DNA of 64,000 bases from Marsupella aquatica (lineage: Eukaryota > Marchantiophyta). Under the pieces are notes generated by a model, which saw only the letters and a list, made by a program, of their open reading frames with translations, ran no database searches and was not told where the DNA came from. The position numbers and the translations under genes were made by a program. Shown here in pieces: positions 54,153 through 64,000 of the stretch (its first letter is position 1; each line of letters opens with the position of its first letter). The DNA lies in the NCBI GenBank assembly GCA_973895155.1, contig OZ316891.1, positions 3,038,001 to 3,102,000 on the forward strand, read 5' to 3'.

Positions 54153-56069
54153 CTACACCACACTAATGGTACTGGGCCCAAGACTGTTGCTGCTGAAGGG
54201 AGCCTTCAACTGAAATGCACTACTCCTGGTGGGATGTTGTTCCAGAAGCTTTAGAGTCAGGTTTGAAGAGGACTCGGTGGACGGAGAAGGTCCGAGCGTA
54301 AGCTTTGCCATCTCAGACCCTTCGTCCATCTTGGCAGGGCATGCAGTAGGTTTCACGACCTTGGAACCAGATGACGGCGAAGGCGACGGCTTGCTGAACC
54401 CTGGAGCCAAGCCCCACATTGGATAAGGGTAACCAATTGGCGCACCCAGTCCTACAGGTGGCCCTGCTACAGTTGGACCCCCAGATACTGAAACATTTCC
54501 TGCGGTTGGAATGGCAACCGGCCTTGAAAGCACCGTCACATCTCCTCCGTAGCTTCCAGTAGCTTCACTTGCCTGCTCTGAACTCAAAGCCATTACCGGG
54601 AGCGGGATGGCCTGCTGAAGGTGCGGGAGCATAGGGAAGTTCCTAGGAGGCACTCCAGCGATGGGCAGAATCGGAGTGAAAAGCTCCGACCCTCTCGCCA
54701 AGCCCTGCTGATCGAAAAATGCCCCAGGATTATACAAACCTCCAGATCCTAAGCTTAGCTGGTGAATAGGAGCAGATAAATCCGGGCTCTTTGCAGACAC
54801 TTCCTCCACCATTGGCCTTGGACCCTGCAAGAATTGACGGAGAATGTCAGTTGTGTAAGGCACGACGTGAAAGCTCCAAATACCTGCCAAACCCTGAAGA
54901 CGAACTTCGAATTCAGTTCCCCCGATCATAGCTTCCGCTGGTCAAACTCTGAGGTCGCTATCCGTCAACCCAGGCCACCTAAATCTATACGGAGTCGTTG
55001 ACTACAAACGACTCGGGTGAGATAACCAACAAGAGGCCCTGTCAGGATGGAAGATTTACCGTCTCGGAAACAATGTCGAAGAGGCTTGACCTTCGTTTCC
55101 TCTTGTTCAAATTACTTTGCCTGATGAAATACTTTTGAGCGTGGCTTGCCACCTGGGTTGGAGTCCTTGTTTGCACAAAGTTCCTCGAGATTCCTCTCCA
55201 ATCTCCTTTCCCAAGTTTCTGAAGGCCCAACAAGAAGAGACGGTGCTCTTCTTCAGTCCACGGAACTCCTGAAGACAAAGATGTATTACCGTGTCAGGCA
55301 GACTTCAAGGAAACATAGTCCCAGCGACGGGAACAATGAATCGCTCTCTACCACAGCAACCAACTCAAAACACGCTTGCGCAACAGTCTCATAGTGGACA
55401 GTCCAGGTATTTACAGAGCAAATTTGATGCAAAAACAACTCGAGTCAACACAATTCCCTCCAACTCGATCGACGCATGCCACACACCCCCAGATAGTTCT
55501 CAGCTGAAGGTACTAATCAAAGCCTAAACTAATAGCTCCTTTCCTAAATTTAAGAATTGGGGATGGGAAATGTAAACTTTGGAGGAAAACGGCCACGGTC
55601 ACAGGTGGCCTCGAGGTAAAGGCAACAGGCGGAGAGTACCGTATGACGCTTATCTACTACAGTACGACGAGGGCTTTTTGAAACCGCGTGCATGCAATGT
55701 CAGGGTGCGGGGCTGTATCAGCATCACCTCGACACATTCTGCCCGGTAGGGGAGGGGAGTTGAAGGCAAATAAGACTCACCTTTCTTTCGCTCTCTGGCG
55801 TTGCTCGAGGTTTGCACGAGGCCATCGGAAACGTAACCGTCTGCTGCAGCTCCAGATTCAGAGTGCTCGGGTGTCGAAGGCGGATTGTTCGCGCTCGCAT
55901 AATGAGTCAAGTTCCCCATACTCACACTCTTCCGCATATTGGCTGCTGCTGTGCCATCGTTCGTGGTGAGCCGAACGCCGAACAACCGAACTCCCCGATC
56001 TGGACATCGATCGGGGCACGTTCGAGAATTATGCCCATTATTGCCACAGTGGGAGCAGCGGCGCGTCAT
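54153..56069 (-). CDS. MYB-related (SHAQKYF type) transcription factor, KUA1/MYBS3-like
   Basis: Three exons on the minus strand: 56,069-55,781, 55,268-55,060 and 54,824-54,153. Introns are 512 bp (GTGAGT...TTCAG) and 235 bp (GTAAAT...TTGCAG). The joined frame encodes 389 residues. Residues 5-18 form a CX2CX4HX4C zinc knuckle ([18 protein letters not shown]). Residues 28-34 are RLFGVRL, the R/KLFGV repression motif. A single MYB repeat starts about residue 99 ([15 protein letters not shown]) and ends in SHAQKYF (138-144). The C-terminus is Pro/Ser/Gly-rich. This is the plant MYBS3/KUA1 layout; members bind TATCCA/I-box-like DNA and usually repress. The ATG at 56,069 was chosen because family proteins start MTRRCSHC; an upstream frame opens only with GTG. 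The gene looks intact. Confidence 0.93.
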
Positions 56070-56129
56070 CTCGGAGGTCTCCAGTTCTTCCAGCCCCGGC
56101 CGACCTGAGGGGATGCCTGAGTTAGCCAC

Positions 56130-57410
56130 AGCGACTGGCGGTAGCTTTAAACGGTCTATTTTCGCTGACGGAGGGGGTCGCGTACGACTACGACGAGGAG
56201 CACCGAGCTAAGCCGGCGGCAAGAAAACGCTCCCTCTTAGAACGCAATCGGCTGTAGGAGGAACGAAACCAAAACGAAGACTCCAAGTTCGTCAAGTACC
56301 TAAGGATCCTAATCCTTGCTGCGAAACCCTCGAGCGATCAGAGCTGACCAGCCTGCGTGCCACAGAGAAACGACTCCAAAGACGCAGAGAGCAAAACTGA
56401 TCGCCTCCGTTCCGCAGAACACCGGGGAAAACCCTCAATTGAGAAACAGACGACGCATGTGTAAACGTACTTCTTCACAGATCGGCAGCAATGACGCCGC
56501 AGAACAACCCAATTCGCCGCCAAACAGAACAAGATAACGACCCGACCTCGCGCACACCCTAGCGATTCCGCCTACTACACAACCCCTACTTCCTGCTTTC
56601 AAGCTCCTCCCCCGATCAGCCAACCAGCCCGGTGACAAGCGCGAAAGCAAGTCAGTTCCCTAACTCGTCTCTGCTCTGCTCTGCCGATGGCTTCTCAGTT
56701 CTCACTCTCGATCGTCCCTCCGCTTCACTGTCAATCCGCACTTCCACACTCGTTTTCGTCAGACGCCCACCGAAACGAATCCCTAGCAGACTACACTGCC
56801 TTGCCTTCGCCGACCTTCAGAAACCGCCCATCTCTCGATCAGCCCGGTCTGTGCGCAAGCAAGCGGGAAAGTATCGGAGTCCTTTTCCGTGGGTCGGTCC
56901 ACTCCCTCACTCTCTCTCTCTCACTCCGTACCACCTTCCTCCCCCTCTGAATGAAAATTATGCCCGAAGAAAGATCCCACGCTCTAGCACTGAAGGCCTT
57001 CTTCTTGTCATGCGCCCTGCTAGGCTTGCTAAAGAAATAAAGAAAGATCGGAAACCACCCACGCTGACACGCAGCCCGGGGCAAATATCTGAAAAAGATT
57101 CGGGTCGATGCGATGATGCGTTCCAAGAAGGAATGCTCGAGAGGCGCAGATCGAGGCAGCACGCGAGGGTCGAGGATCGTTCGTCGAAGACTCGAAGGGC
57201 TGGTGGTGGTGGTGGTGCTGCTGCTGCTGTAGGCTCGGAAGAGTGGGAAGAAGGACAGGGAGAGAGGTTACCCCCTGGTTGGTTGGTTGAATGGATGGTT
57301 GGTTGGCGGACGGGGCTGGCTGGCTGGCTGGCGGGCGGGCGGGCTAGCACGCATGGCCGCCTGGCTGGCTGCCCTTCCTCTCATTTGCCTAATAATTGCC
57401 TGGCTCGGCT
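56130..57410 (-). promoter_or_regulatory. Upstream region of MYB gene
   Basis: GC-rich region with simple repeats: a CT run at 56,909-56,922 (GA on the gene strand), GGT/GCT triplets at 57,202-57,232, and a GGTT/GGCT array at 57,276-57,370. CT/GA-rich tracts are common in plant core promoters and leaders. No confident TATA box was seen. An open plus-strand frame of 261 codons (56,632-57,417) is probably a by-product of composition. Confidence 0.45.
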
Positions 57411-57865
57411 GGCGTGAACGGCGGAGGATGGGCGGATGGAATAAATAAAATAAACTATGTGTTACATCAAATATCAATGGAAGCGACAAAGGAACAGCCA
57501 GATTTGCCCAATTTGCCTGTCATTTTTGGAAAAAGGAATAGAATTGTCCGGTGCACGGAGGATGGACTACATATGTTGCACTGCTAAGAATAAAACGTGC
57601 CAATCCAGCGACCAAAGAAATGGAGAGAAAACCAGGGGAGATATGACCGGTGAATCGACTGGTGACATGATACGATTCAGGGCACGTTCGGGTGGATGTA
57701 TGGCCTGGCAGGATGCCATTCCATTGCCTGGCTTGGCTCGCGTGAATGGAGGAGGATGGGTGGATGGGATTTTTTTTAAAGTCTGTATATCAATGGAAAC
57801 AACAAGGGAGCACCCATTCTTTTCTCATTTTTGGGGAAGAATAGACTTTACCATTGGACAAACAA
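57406..57865. repeat. Direct duplication of ~140 bp, 312 bp apart
   Basis: CCTGGCTCGGCTGGCGTGAA near 57,400 and CCTGGCTTGGCTCGCGTGAA near 57,727 start two copies sharing GGAGGATGGGYGGATGG, ATATCAATGGAA and CATTTTTGG...GAATAG. They are clearly diverged. Confidence 0.7.
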
Positions 57866-57899
57866 CCGGTGAACTGACTAAATACATGTTGACAAAGTA

Positions 57900-59084
57900 A
57901 ACGCTAACCTGACTGCCCCAGCTTTGTGGAGGAACATGGTTGTGTTCCTTACCAGTTCCTTCACCCCAAAACTTGCCCGTTGCACCAGTCACAGCCTAGA
58001 GAGTAGCTTTTGGTTGTGGATAATTAGTTAGACTAGCCCCATTACTCATCCCTTAAAAGTAAATAGACATGAAAATACAAAAAAGTATTGAAGTATATTA
58101 CTTTTACTTCATCTTTGCCCCATCCCTGTTTTTGTCACTTTTGTTCATCTTTGCTCTCGCCCCTATTTTTTGTCCACTTTCATGTATGTTGTCTTTATTA
58201 ACAATCATTGTCAGTTTTGTGTTTACTGAGAGTTAAGTCTAGATTGTTCACTCTAGACCAAAGGCCTTAAAAGTAGCTTCCCTTTGCAAGTTATTAGTAA
58301 GATGAGGGATTCAGTGGATGAACCTGATATTTCACACTGCCAAATAAAGACCAAAGGCGTTAAACAGGAATCACTCAAATTCCAGGGAAGCTTGGGCAAC
58401 AATTTGACTAGACAAAATGGCTGCTTGGACAGAGGGAGGGAAGAAAGAGATAGAAGGAAGGAGAGGTTGATATTTTTTTCTCTGTGTTTGCTTGTCATGG
58501 AGGGGTACTCATTGCCAAGTAAATATCTAATTGAACTCCAACATTATTGGGGGAGGTTTGTCTTGAGGGAAACTATAGATAATTAGACACCAGGTTAAGG
58601 AGGAGCCTTGTCTTGAAAGGGAAGCTATACTTGTTCTGGAAGTAAAATTGACTAAAGTCAAATAAATGTTAGGATTGACTCTGATGACCACCTATTTTTT
58701 TACACTTCATAAGCATTCATACGAGGAATGAGACCAAGAAAATGTGCGACTTGAGTAACAAAAGATTCAAAGATTGTCAAATCCATGTGTTGGTTGTCAA
58801 TCCAAAGGTCTTGTCTACTCTTAGGATCTAGGAGAGCTTTGGGTTGGGAAAGTAAAAGTCTGATATAAAACAAACTTCTGCTATGGAAGGGGGTAGGTCT
58901 TGAGACCAAATTAAGTGCATGGGAGTCACACTCCATAGAAAAAGTCTAATGGTGTTGGAGTCCGCTTCTGGGTCCTGACTAGACAATCTGTTGGATCCTG
59001 GTTTGACACTTGTGCTGAGTCTTCCCCTCCCCTCAAGAATGTTGTTCTTATGGGCATTGTCTTCCACTTTGGACCTTACATTTG
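57900..59084. other. Intergenic, no supported gene
   Basis: AT-rich; only short frames without motifs. Phrases such as TTGTCTTGAGGGAAACTAT and TTGTCTTGAAAGGGAAGCTAT (58,560 and 58,608) hint at old local duplications. Confidence 0.4.
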
Positions 59085-59350
59085 TGTCGTGATTTGATCT
59101 AATAGCTTTTAAGTACATTGCCACTAAAGATGTTTAAATTTACAAAACTATCACTGTTTTTTTGTATCTATAAAAATGCCATGGTTTCCATATGTAGTTC
59201 CCCTAGTTATCTTGGTAAACTTGTATTCCATATACAAAACCGTGATATTTTTATAAATACAAAAAAAATAGTGATAGTATTATGAATTAGAACATCTTTA
59301 GTGGCAAAGTCTCTGGCAAAGTGATTAATAGCTTTTTGATCTAAACTCTA
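59085..59350. repeat. Foldback (inverted) repeat
   Basis: A perfect 17-bp inverted pair, TTGCCACTAAAGATGTT at 59,118-59,134 and its complement at 59,291-59,307. Weaker pairing extends inwards (TATCACTGTTTTTTTGTA with TACAAAAAAAATAGTGATA) and outwards (GATCAAATCAC, TTTTTGATC). It could be a MITE or a small-RNA-producing hairpin. No target duplication identified. Confidence 0.7.
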
Positions 59351-62244
59351 ATATATGTAACCTTGTTCTTTCTTTATGATGTCTATTTACTAAAAGTCAT
59401 TCTGGTGGGAAGACTCCCTGGCCATTTGATTATGTTGACATTTTTGCCAGTGCTACTATGCAACTTTTTTGTGCCCAACCCATCACTCTCCCGACAGCTT
59501 GCACATTCCTTGAAATCCAATAACAAGGGTCATCTTGCTCCCAAAGTCCGACTGACATCTCGCTTATGTTCAATAACACTTCCACCCAACCTCACTTACC
59601 ATTGACAATGTTGTGCCATGCACGGGCATTGGGTTGTTGTTCGATAGTGAAACTAATTCATAGGAGCACTTCTGATGTAAACACCACCATTCTCATTTTG
59701 GGGGTTTGTCTCGAGAGGAAAACCTTATTTGGTAAAATCTAAGCTAAACGCCAACATTTTCTTTAGATTCTTGGTTGTGGGGGAAATTTACTTATCTTCA
59801 AGCTGAGATTGACTGAAACTTAAAGTCTTATATAAACACCAACATTTCTTTTGGTTTGTAGTGAGGGCAAAACTTCAATGGCAAGCAAGAGCCCACTAGC
59901 ACAAACCATTTGTCAAGCCACACGCTGATATTTATGCTAGTGTCCAACATTACTAGAGGCCACGAGTAAACGCAGTAGATAAGGAGTGTAACAGTAAATG
60001 AACAGCGATAAACACAATCTAAGTTATTACTCTTTTCAACCAGATAAATCCACTAGACAAATACCGTAGCAGGGGCTCTTATTATCTGCATGGGTGAGGT
60101 GGGGGCCAGAGGGGGAATCAAGATAACAGGGGAAAAGGCAATAATTATTGAATCGAGAAGCTCCAGTCACTACTGTAGTTGTCTAGTTGAGATCGGATTT
60201 GGCATCATAAACATAGGAATCTATAGGTTTATTTTGTTTTCTCCTTTCAAATGAATTTTCTGTTTTTCGTACAAAAAGATATGATAGATTCGCATTTCTA
60301 TGATGCCAAATACATGTTTGGGACAACCAGGGGAAAAGAATGACTGATTGGATGGACAACTCAATTGTTTTTCTTTTGAACTCTACTGTTGCCACAGGTT
60401 TGAGATTGAAATTTGTTTGGCCAGTGGAAGACATGACACAGATATTACTTTTATTGGCTGAGCTATGTTCAGCTCTGTGATGGGCGCCCAAAAGAAGCCC
60501 TCAAGATTTTTATTTATTTATTTTAATTTATTTTTGCCTCAAGATACTTTTGTCAAAAATATATATTGACTGCAATACTGGATTTTTATATAATTTCCCT
60601 TGTTCTAAAGAAACCAAACAAAATTCAATGTATTGCATACATTATTTGTATTCAGGCAAGGTCATGATGGCTTACGTAAGTAGAGGAAAGAGATGAGGTG
60701 AACATTTAATGATTTGTATTTATTTGATTCTATTGTTTTTTTCACTATGTTCAGTCTAATGTGACCAAAGGACCAAACCCACTTTGGTCAGGGCCTACTG
60801 TAGTTTATTGATTTTATTTTTATAACTTGACACAAATCCGTCTAGGAGCATTGCAATTTACAAAGCGAAGTAATAAGGCTGGAGATGGTGTGCGAGCATG
60901 CCTAACCGGAGATGGACAACTGGAGTTGAGCAATCGCTACAGTAGTCGACTAACTCAAGGGGTACGTCACTGTAAGTGGGGTAAGCTGGAGCCCACCTTT
61001 TTATTCTAGGTTTCCGAATAACTCCAGTACTGAGGATGGTCCGATGGTGGACCAACTGGCCCTTTATTGCTCAGAATAAGTAACCAACTAACTTCAACGA
61101 AGACCTACAGTAGTTATGGACACCTATAGTAGTTTACTTAGTTTCTTTCACCTGCAGAATTGATCCTCTTCCAGATTAACCCCATATATATAGTCTACCA
61201 TAGCAAAACATTAAATATCCACATGTTTACTTTCCTAGGTTTTTCACCAATTATAGGACCGAGTATTTCAAACTTCACACTTCACTCAAAAATGACATTA
61301 AATAATCACTATGGTGCTTATACTGTAAATGGGTTCCTTGCAAAAACGTGCAGTACAAACACCTGGACAACTAAACAAGAGGGTACGTTCAGTTGGGCTC
61401 TTAGACAGAAACGGCTGACAACCAATCCGATTGTGAGATTTCGTAGCAAATATCCAACACTTAAGTAAACAATTTTGGGATTTTATACTGTACCGAGTCG
61501 ACCATCAAGCAAAACAGGCTATTCTATCCACTTACATGATAAGGTCAAGGAATTTGCTATCCATTTCTATAGTTGCCAGCCTGACTTCCCGGGATTTGCT
61601 TAGGTCCACGGCTGTCCTTCTCACCTGGTGCCCCACCCTAAATGTTGCCACCATGCGAGATTCATACTCTCGATCATAGGTTCCAGCACGTAACTTAGGA
61701 TCACAATTATTAGTTAGATTCCTCTAAAAAGTGGTCTATGATTCTTTTGCACTCTATTATATTAGCGATTCTCTACGTTAACTCATCACAGCATCTTGAA
61801 AATTGTAGCGAGAAAACTGTCAAGCTAAACAGGGAATTCTTTCTAATTCCATATGGTCAAGCAATTTGCTATTTATCCATTTTAACATTTGCTCCTACTA
61901 ACCACTCGTCAATTGTAAAGAGAGAGGCAATAAGGGAAAACAATACTGAGTAGGACATACGCATACCATAAGAACAGTAGGGCCTTGCAAGACCATGAGA
62001 TAAGTAAAGTAAACTGCTTATCCACCAAGGAGATATATCTAATCACTTTGAGTTATCATCAAGCTAGGTTGATATCTTATATTTCAGTCGTGTGACTGGA
62101 TAATGGAACTTATTTTTGAAAGTGGTAGGAACTTGGGATAATTCCAAATATGGGATTTACTAGGATATACCTTGCCACTGATTTTTTTCTATTTATCACA
62201 ATGCCACTCTTTTTGTTTGTGGGTTAAGAAAACAAATCTATGTT
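59351..62244. other. Intergenic, no supported gene
   Basis: Short frames only. CTACAGTAG-like motifs recur at 60,940-61,135 around a GGCTGGAGATGGTGTGCG phrase that resembles the end of other plant MITEs. No paired end found. Confidence 0.35.
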
Positions 62245-62524
62245 AACTCCTTCACATCCAATGGCTATCATCACAACCAATTCCTAATCAAATGGTCCGA
62301 GTGTCCCTCAAGATGACCTTCACCACCCTTGGGGCAGCTGACCAAGGGGTGGGTCGGGTGGTCCTGCCCCCCAATCCTACACATGGCCTATATCTACTGC
62401 CAGCCCCTGTGCGTAGCATTTGCCCCGGTCCTCCTCAGGATGGTCAAAGTCACATTGAGGGACCCAAGCCATCTGATCTTGAAATTGGGTGACTGAGATT
62501 ACAACCATTTGATGTGAAGGAGTT
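62245..62524. mobile_element. ~280-bp MITE with long terminal inverted repeats
   Basis: The left end AACTCCTTCACATCCAATGG matches the complement of the right end, AACTCCTTCACATCAAATGG. Similarity continues imperfectly for about 80 bp (TCCCTCAA...GACCATCC-type text on both arms). Non-coding inside. The target duplication is not clear, so the superfamily is left open. Confidence 0.75.
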
Positions 62525-64000
62525 TGTTTTTTGCTGCATCTTCTTGTGCTATGTAACAAAATTGTCTAGATATTTTCTTTTTTTGCAAATTAAAGGGGAA
62601 ATTGCCCTTGAGAAAGCACAACAACTGGTTTGTAAAAGGGCAAAAACCCTGGCTGGTTTGATATTTCTATATATTTCTATATCAAGCTTTGCAACACTAC
62701 TACAAGTAACTGTGGGAATAAAATGTAATATTCCTGCCTACGATGGCTTGGAGCAGAACCCATTGCTACCAGAGCTGATGTTGGAGCAAGATTTTGGAGC
62801 CCTGCTGGTCACAGGTAACACCTGGCCACTTGACTACCACCAGGGCCCAGCCAAGTGGTTCAAATTGTCCTAATGTTTTCCAAATGCCTTGTGGATGACA
62901 CTAATGAGACAGCCGGTTTTGTGGATAGGAAGTTGTTGAATGATCAACAGATACTCTGAAGTTTGTGAGTATCACAACATGCTCATTGCAACCTAAGCAG
63001 AATATCACTGAAGGGCCCCAGCTAAAGTTGATGCATCACATCTGGCAAACATTTTGTACCAGCCTTTAGCTAGATGTCTGACCATCATTCAAATGTAGGA
63101 CATCAAACAATTTTTTACCAAAATAGGTAGATCTAAAGATGTAGCCACACATGTACATGGTCGTGCAAGTGCTCTTAGAGATTTATACTAGACAGCCTAG
63201 GACTTGGGTGTAAGTTACTAGCTGATGGTTGTGTTTTGCATAAAAGATGTCAAGGCAAGACAAAGAAATGCAAATGAGACAAGTAAATTATTGAAACATC
63301 TTATGTGCTGTTTTGGCCACTCCTTCATCTTTGCCATGTAATTTTTGTGCCCATGATGTAGTTGCAGCCGTGGTGTCACTGTGAATGGGCTGACAAGTGT
63401 GAATGAGTTGAAAAGTAGAAGTCAATCATATCTAAGATGCCTAGATACAAATATGAGTACAAGTTATTCAATATCCATGAGATGCAAACCTGTGCAAGGG
63501 GTCTACAAAGGAAGATGTAAACCAATTATGCAAGTGCAACAAATCAGATCCCCATTGATAAAAACATATTGTCACTAGGGATACTGTTGCTCCTGCCAAA
63601 CCACTCCTAGTTACCCACACAAGTGGCTTCTCAAAACGACAACGCAATCACCCAAATATCTCTATGGCAAAGGAAAAAAATATTTGAAGGAGCTTGAGTG
63701 CATAGTTGTCCACCTTAGGGGCACCTTACATTAATGTGCTACCATTTTCCTATAGCAATCAGCAAGACACCAGCAAGAATCAACGCTAAGAAGATACTAA
63801 GGGGGCTCTTACAAAAACTAGGGGCAACACTTTTTTCTCCCATATGTGAAGGTGGCTTTTCAAGAGGTTGGGGGCAATTTCAACTGCTCTCTGGTCTCAA
63901 AATGTGAGCAGGGCCATCCATTGGGGAAAAACTGCTACAGATTGCTCACTTTACAAAATATTGGGGGCACATTTTCAATGTAACCTGTTGCTAATCTTAC
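62525..64000. other. Intergenic, no supported gene
   Basis: Short frames (for example 62,514-62,873) lack family motifs. No repeat structure seen. Confidence 0.35.

Noticed and set aside
56069-56129. Upstream start of the MYB protein (ANSGIPSGRPGLEELETSE)
   Set aside because: That frame begins with GTG, not ATG, and family proteins start at MTRRCSHC.
56632-57417. 261-codon plus-strand open frame upstream of the MYB gene
   Set aside because: Pro/Ser/Arg-rich, no domain, overlaps simple repeats and the likely MYB promoter; best explained by GC-rich composition.
1-64000. tRNA, rRNA or organellar insertions
   Set aside because: No cloverleaf consensus boxes, rRNA signatures or chloroplast/mitochondrial genes noticed on either strand.

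Overview
This is plant nuclear DNA, mostly nested transposable elements, with one ordinary-looking host gene. Evidence for a plant: GT-AG introns, plant-type Copia, Gypsy, PIF/Harbinger, CACTA, LINE and hAT-MITE sequences, and a SHAQKYF MYB gene with a plant-specific zinc knuckle and an R/KLFGV motif. The nested elements suggest a large genome; a non-flowering land plant (lycophyte, fern or moss) is a guess, and the species cannot be fixed from this window.

Layout. 1-3.7 kb: a decayed PIF/Harbinger element (transposase on +, Myb-like partner on -). 3.7-10.2 kb: a minus-strand Copia element with a 340-bp LTR, RT/RNase H, integrase, protease and gag knuckle, split at 6.0-8.4 kb by a probable 2.4-kb solo LTR. 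10.2-20.2 kb: rearranged copies of an LTR retrotransposon whose LTR appears to carry a long ORF (globular N-terminal half, coiled-coil C-terminal half). Two copies face each other as ~3.1-kb inverted arms around a 1.1-kb spacer; a third partial copy follows a Gypsy integrase end. 20.2-21.8 kb: a second LTR with a TATA box and ORF. 21.8-26.6 kb: relic exons, a 288-bp hAT-type MITE, and a 5'-truncated Ty3/Gypsy pol that ends in a PHD finger.

26,759-43,544 is the highlight: a 16.8-kb CACTA (En/Spm) element with matching terminal inverted repeats and a GGC target duplication. It encodes a tnp2 transposase (three exons, DUF4218/DUF4216 regions) and a TNPA-like Transposase_24 protein. Upstream, on the same strand, lie three unusual ORFs: an EDM2-like multi-PHD protein, a tandem-BRCT protein with its own poly(A) signal, and an F-box-like protein. 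EDM2 is a known plant regulator of silencing at transposons and intronic heterochromatin, so a transposon carrying a homologue suggests an anti-silencing cargo; that is inference.

43.5-47.9 kb: a second PIF/Harbinger relic, its NAM-associated ORF split by a second 288-bp MITE. 48.99-49.68 kb: a 5'-truncated LINE with its target duplication. 49.7-53.2 kb: tandem and simple repeats. 54,153-56,069 (-): a three-exon MYB gene predicted to encode 389 residues, with a CT/GGTT-rich upstream region. 57.4-64 kb: intergenic DNA with a ~280-bp MITE and a foldback repeat. Most element ORFs carry in-frame TAG/TGA codons or frameshifts, many explicable as C-to-T transitions, the expected mark of methylated, silenced DNA.
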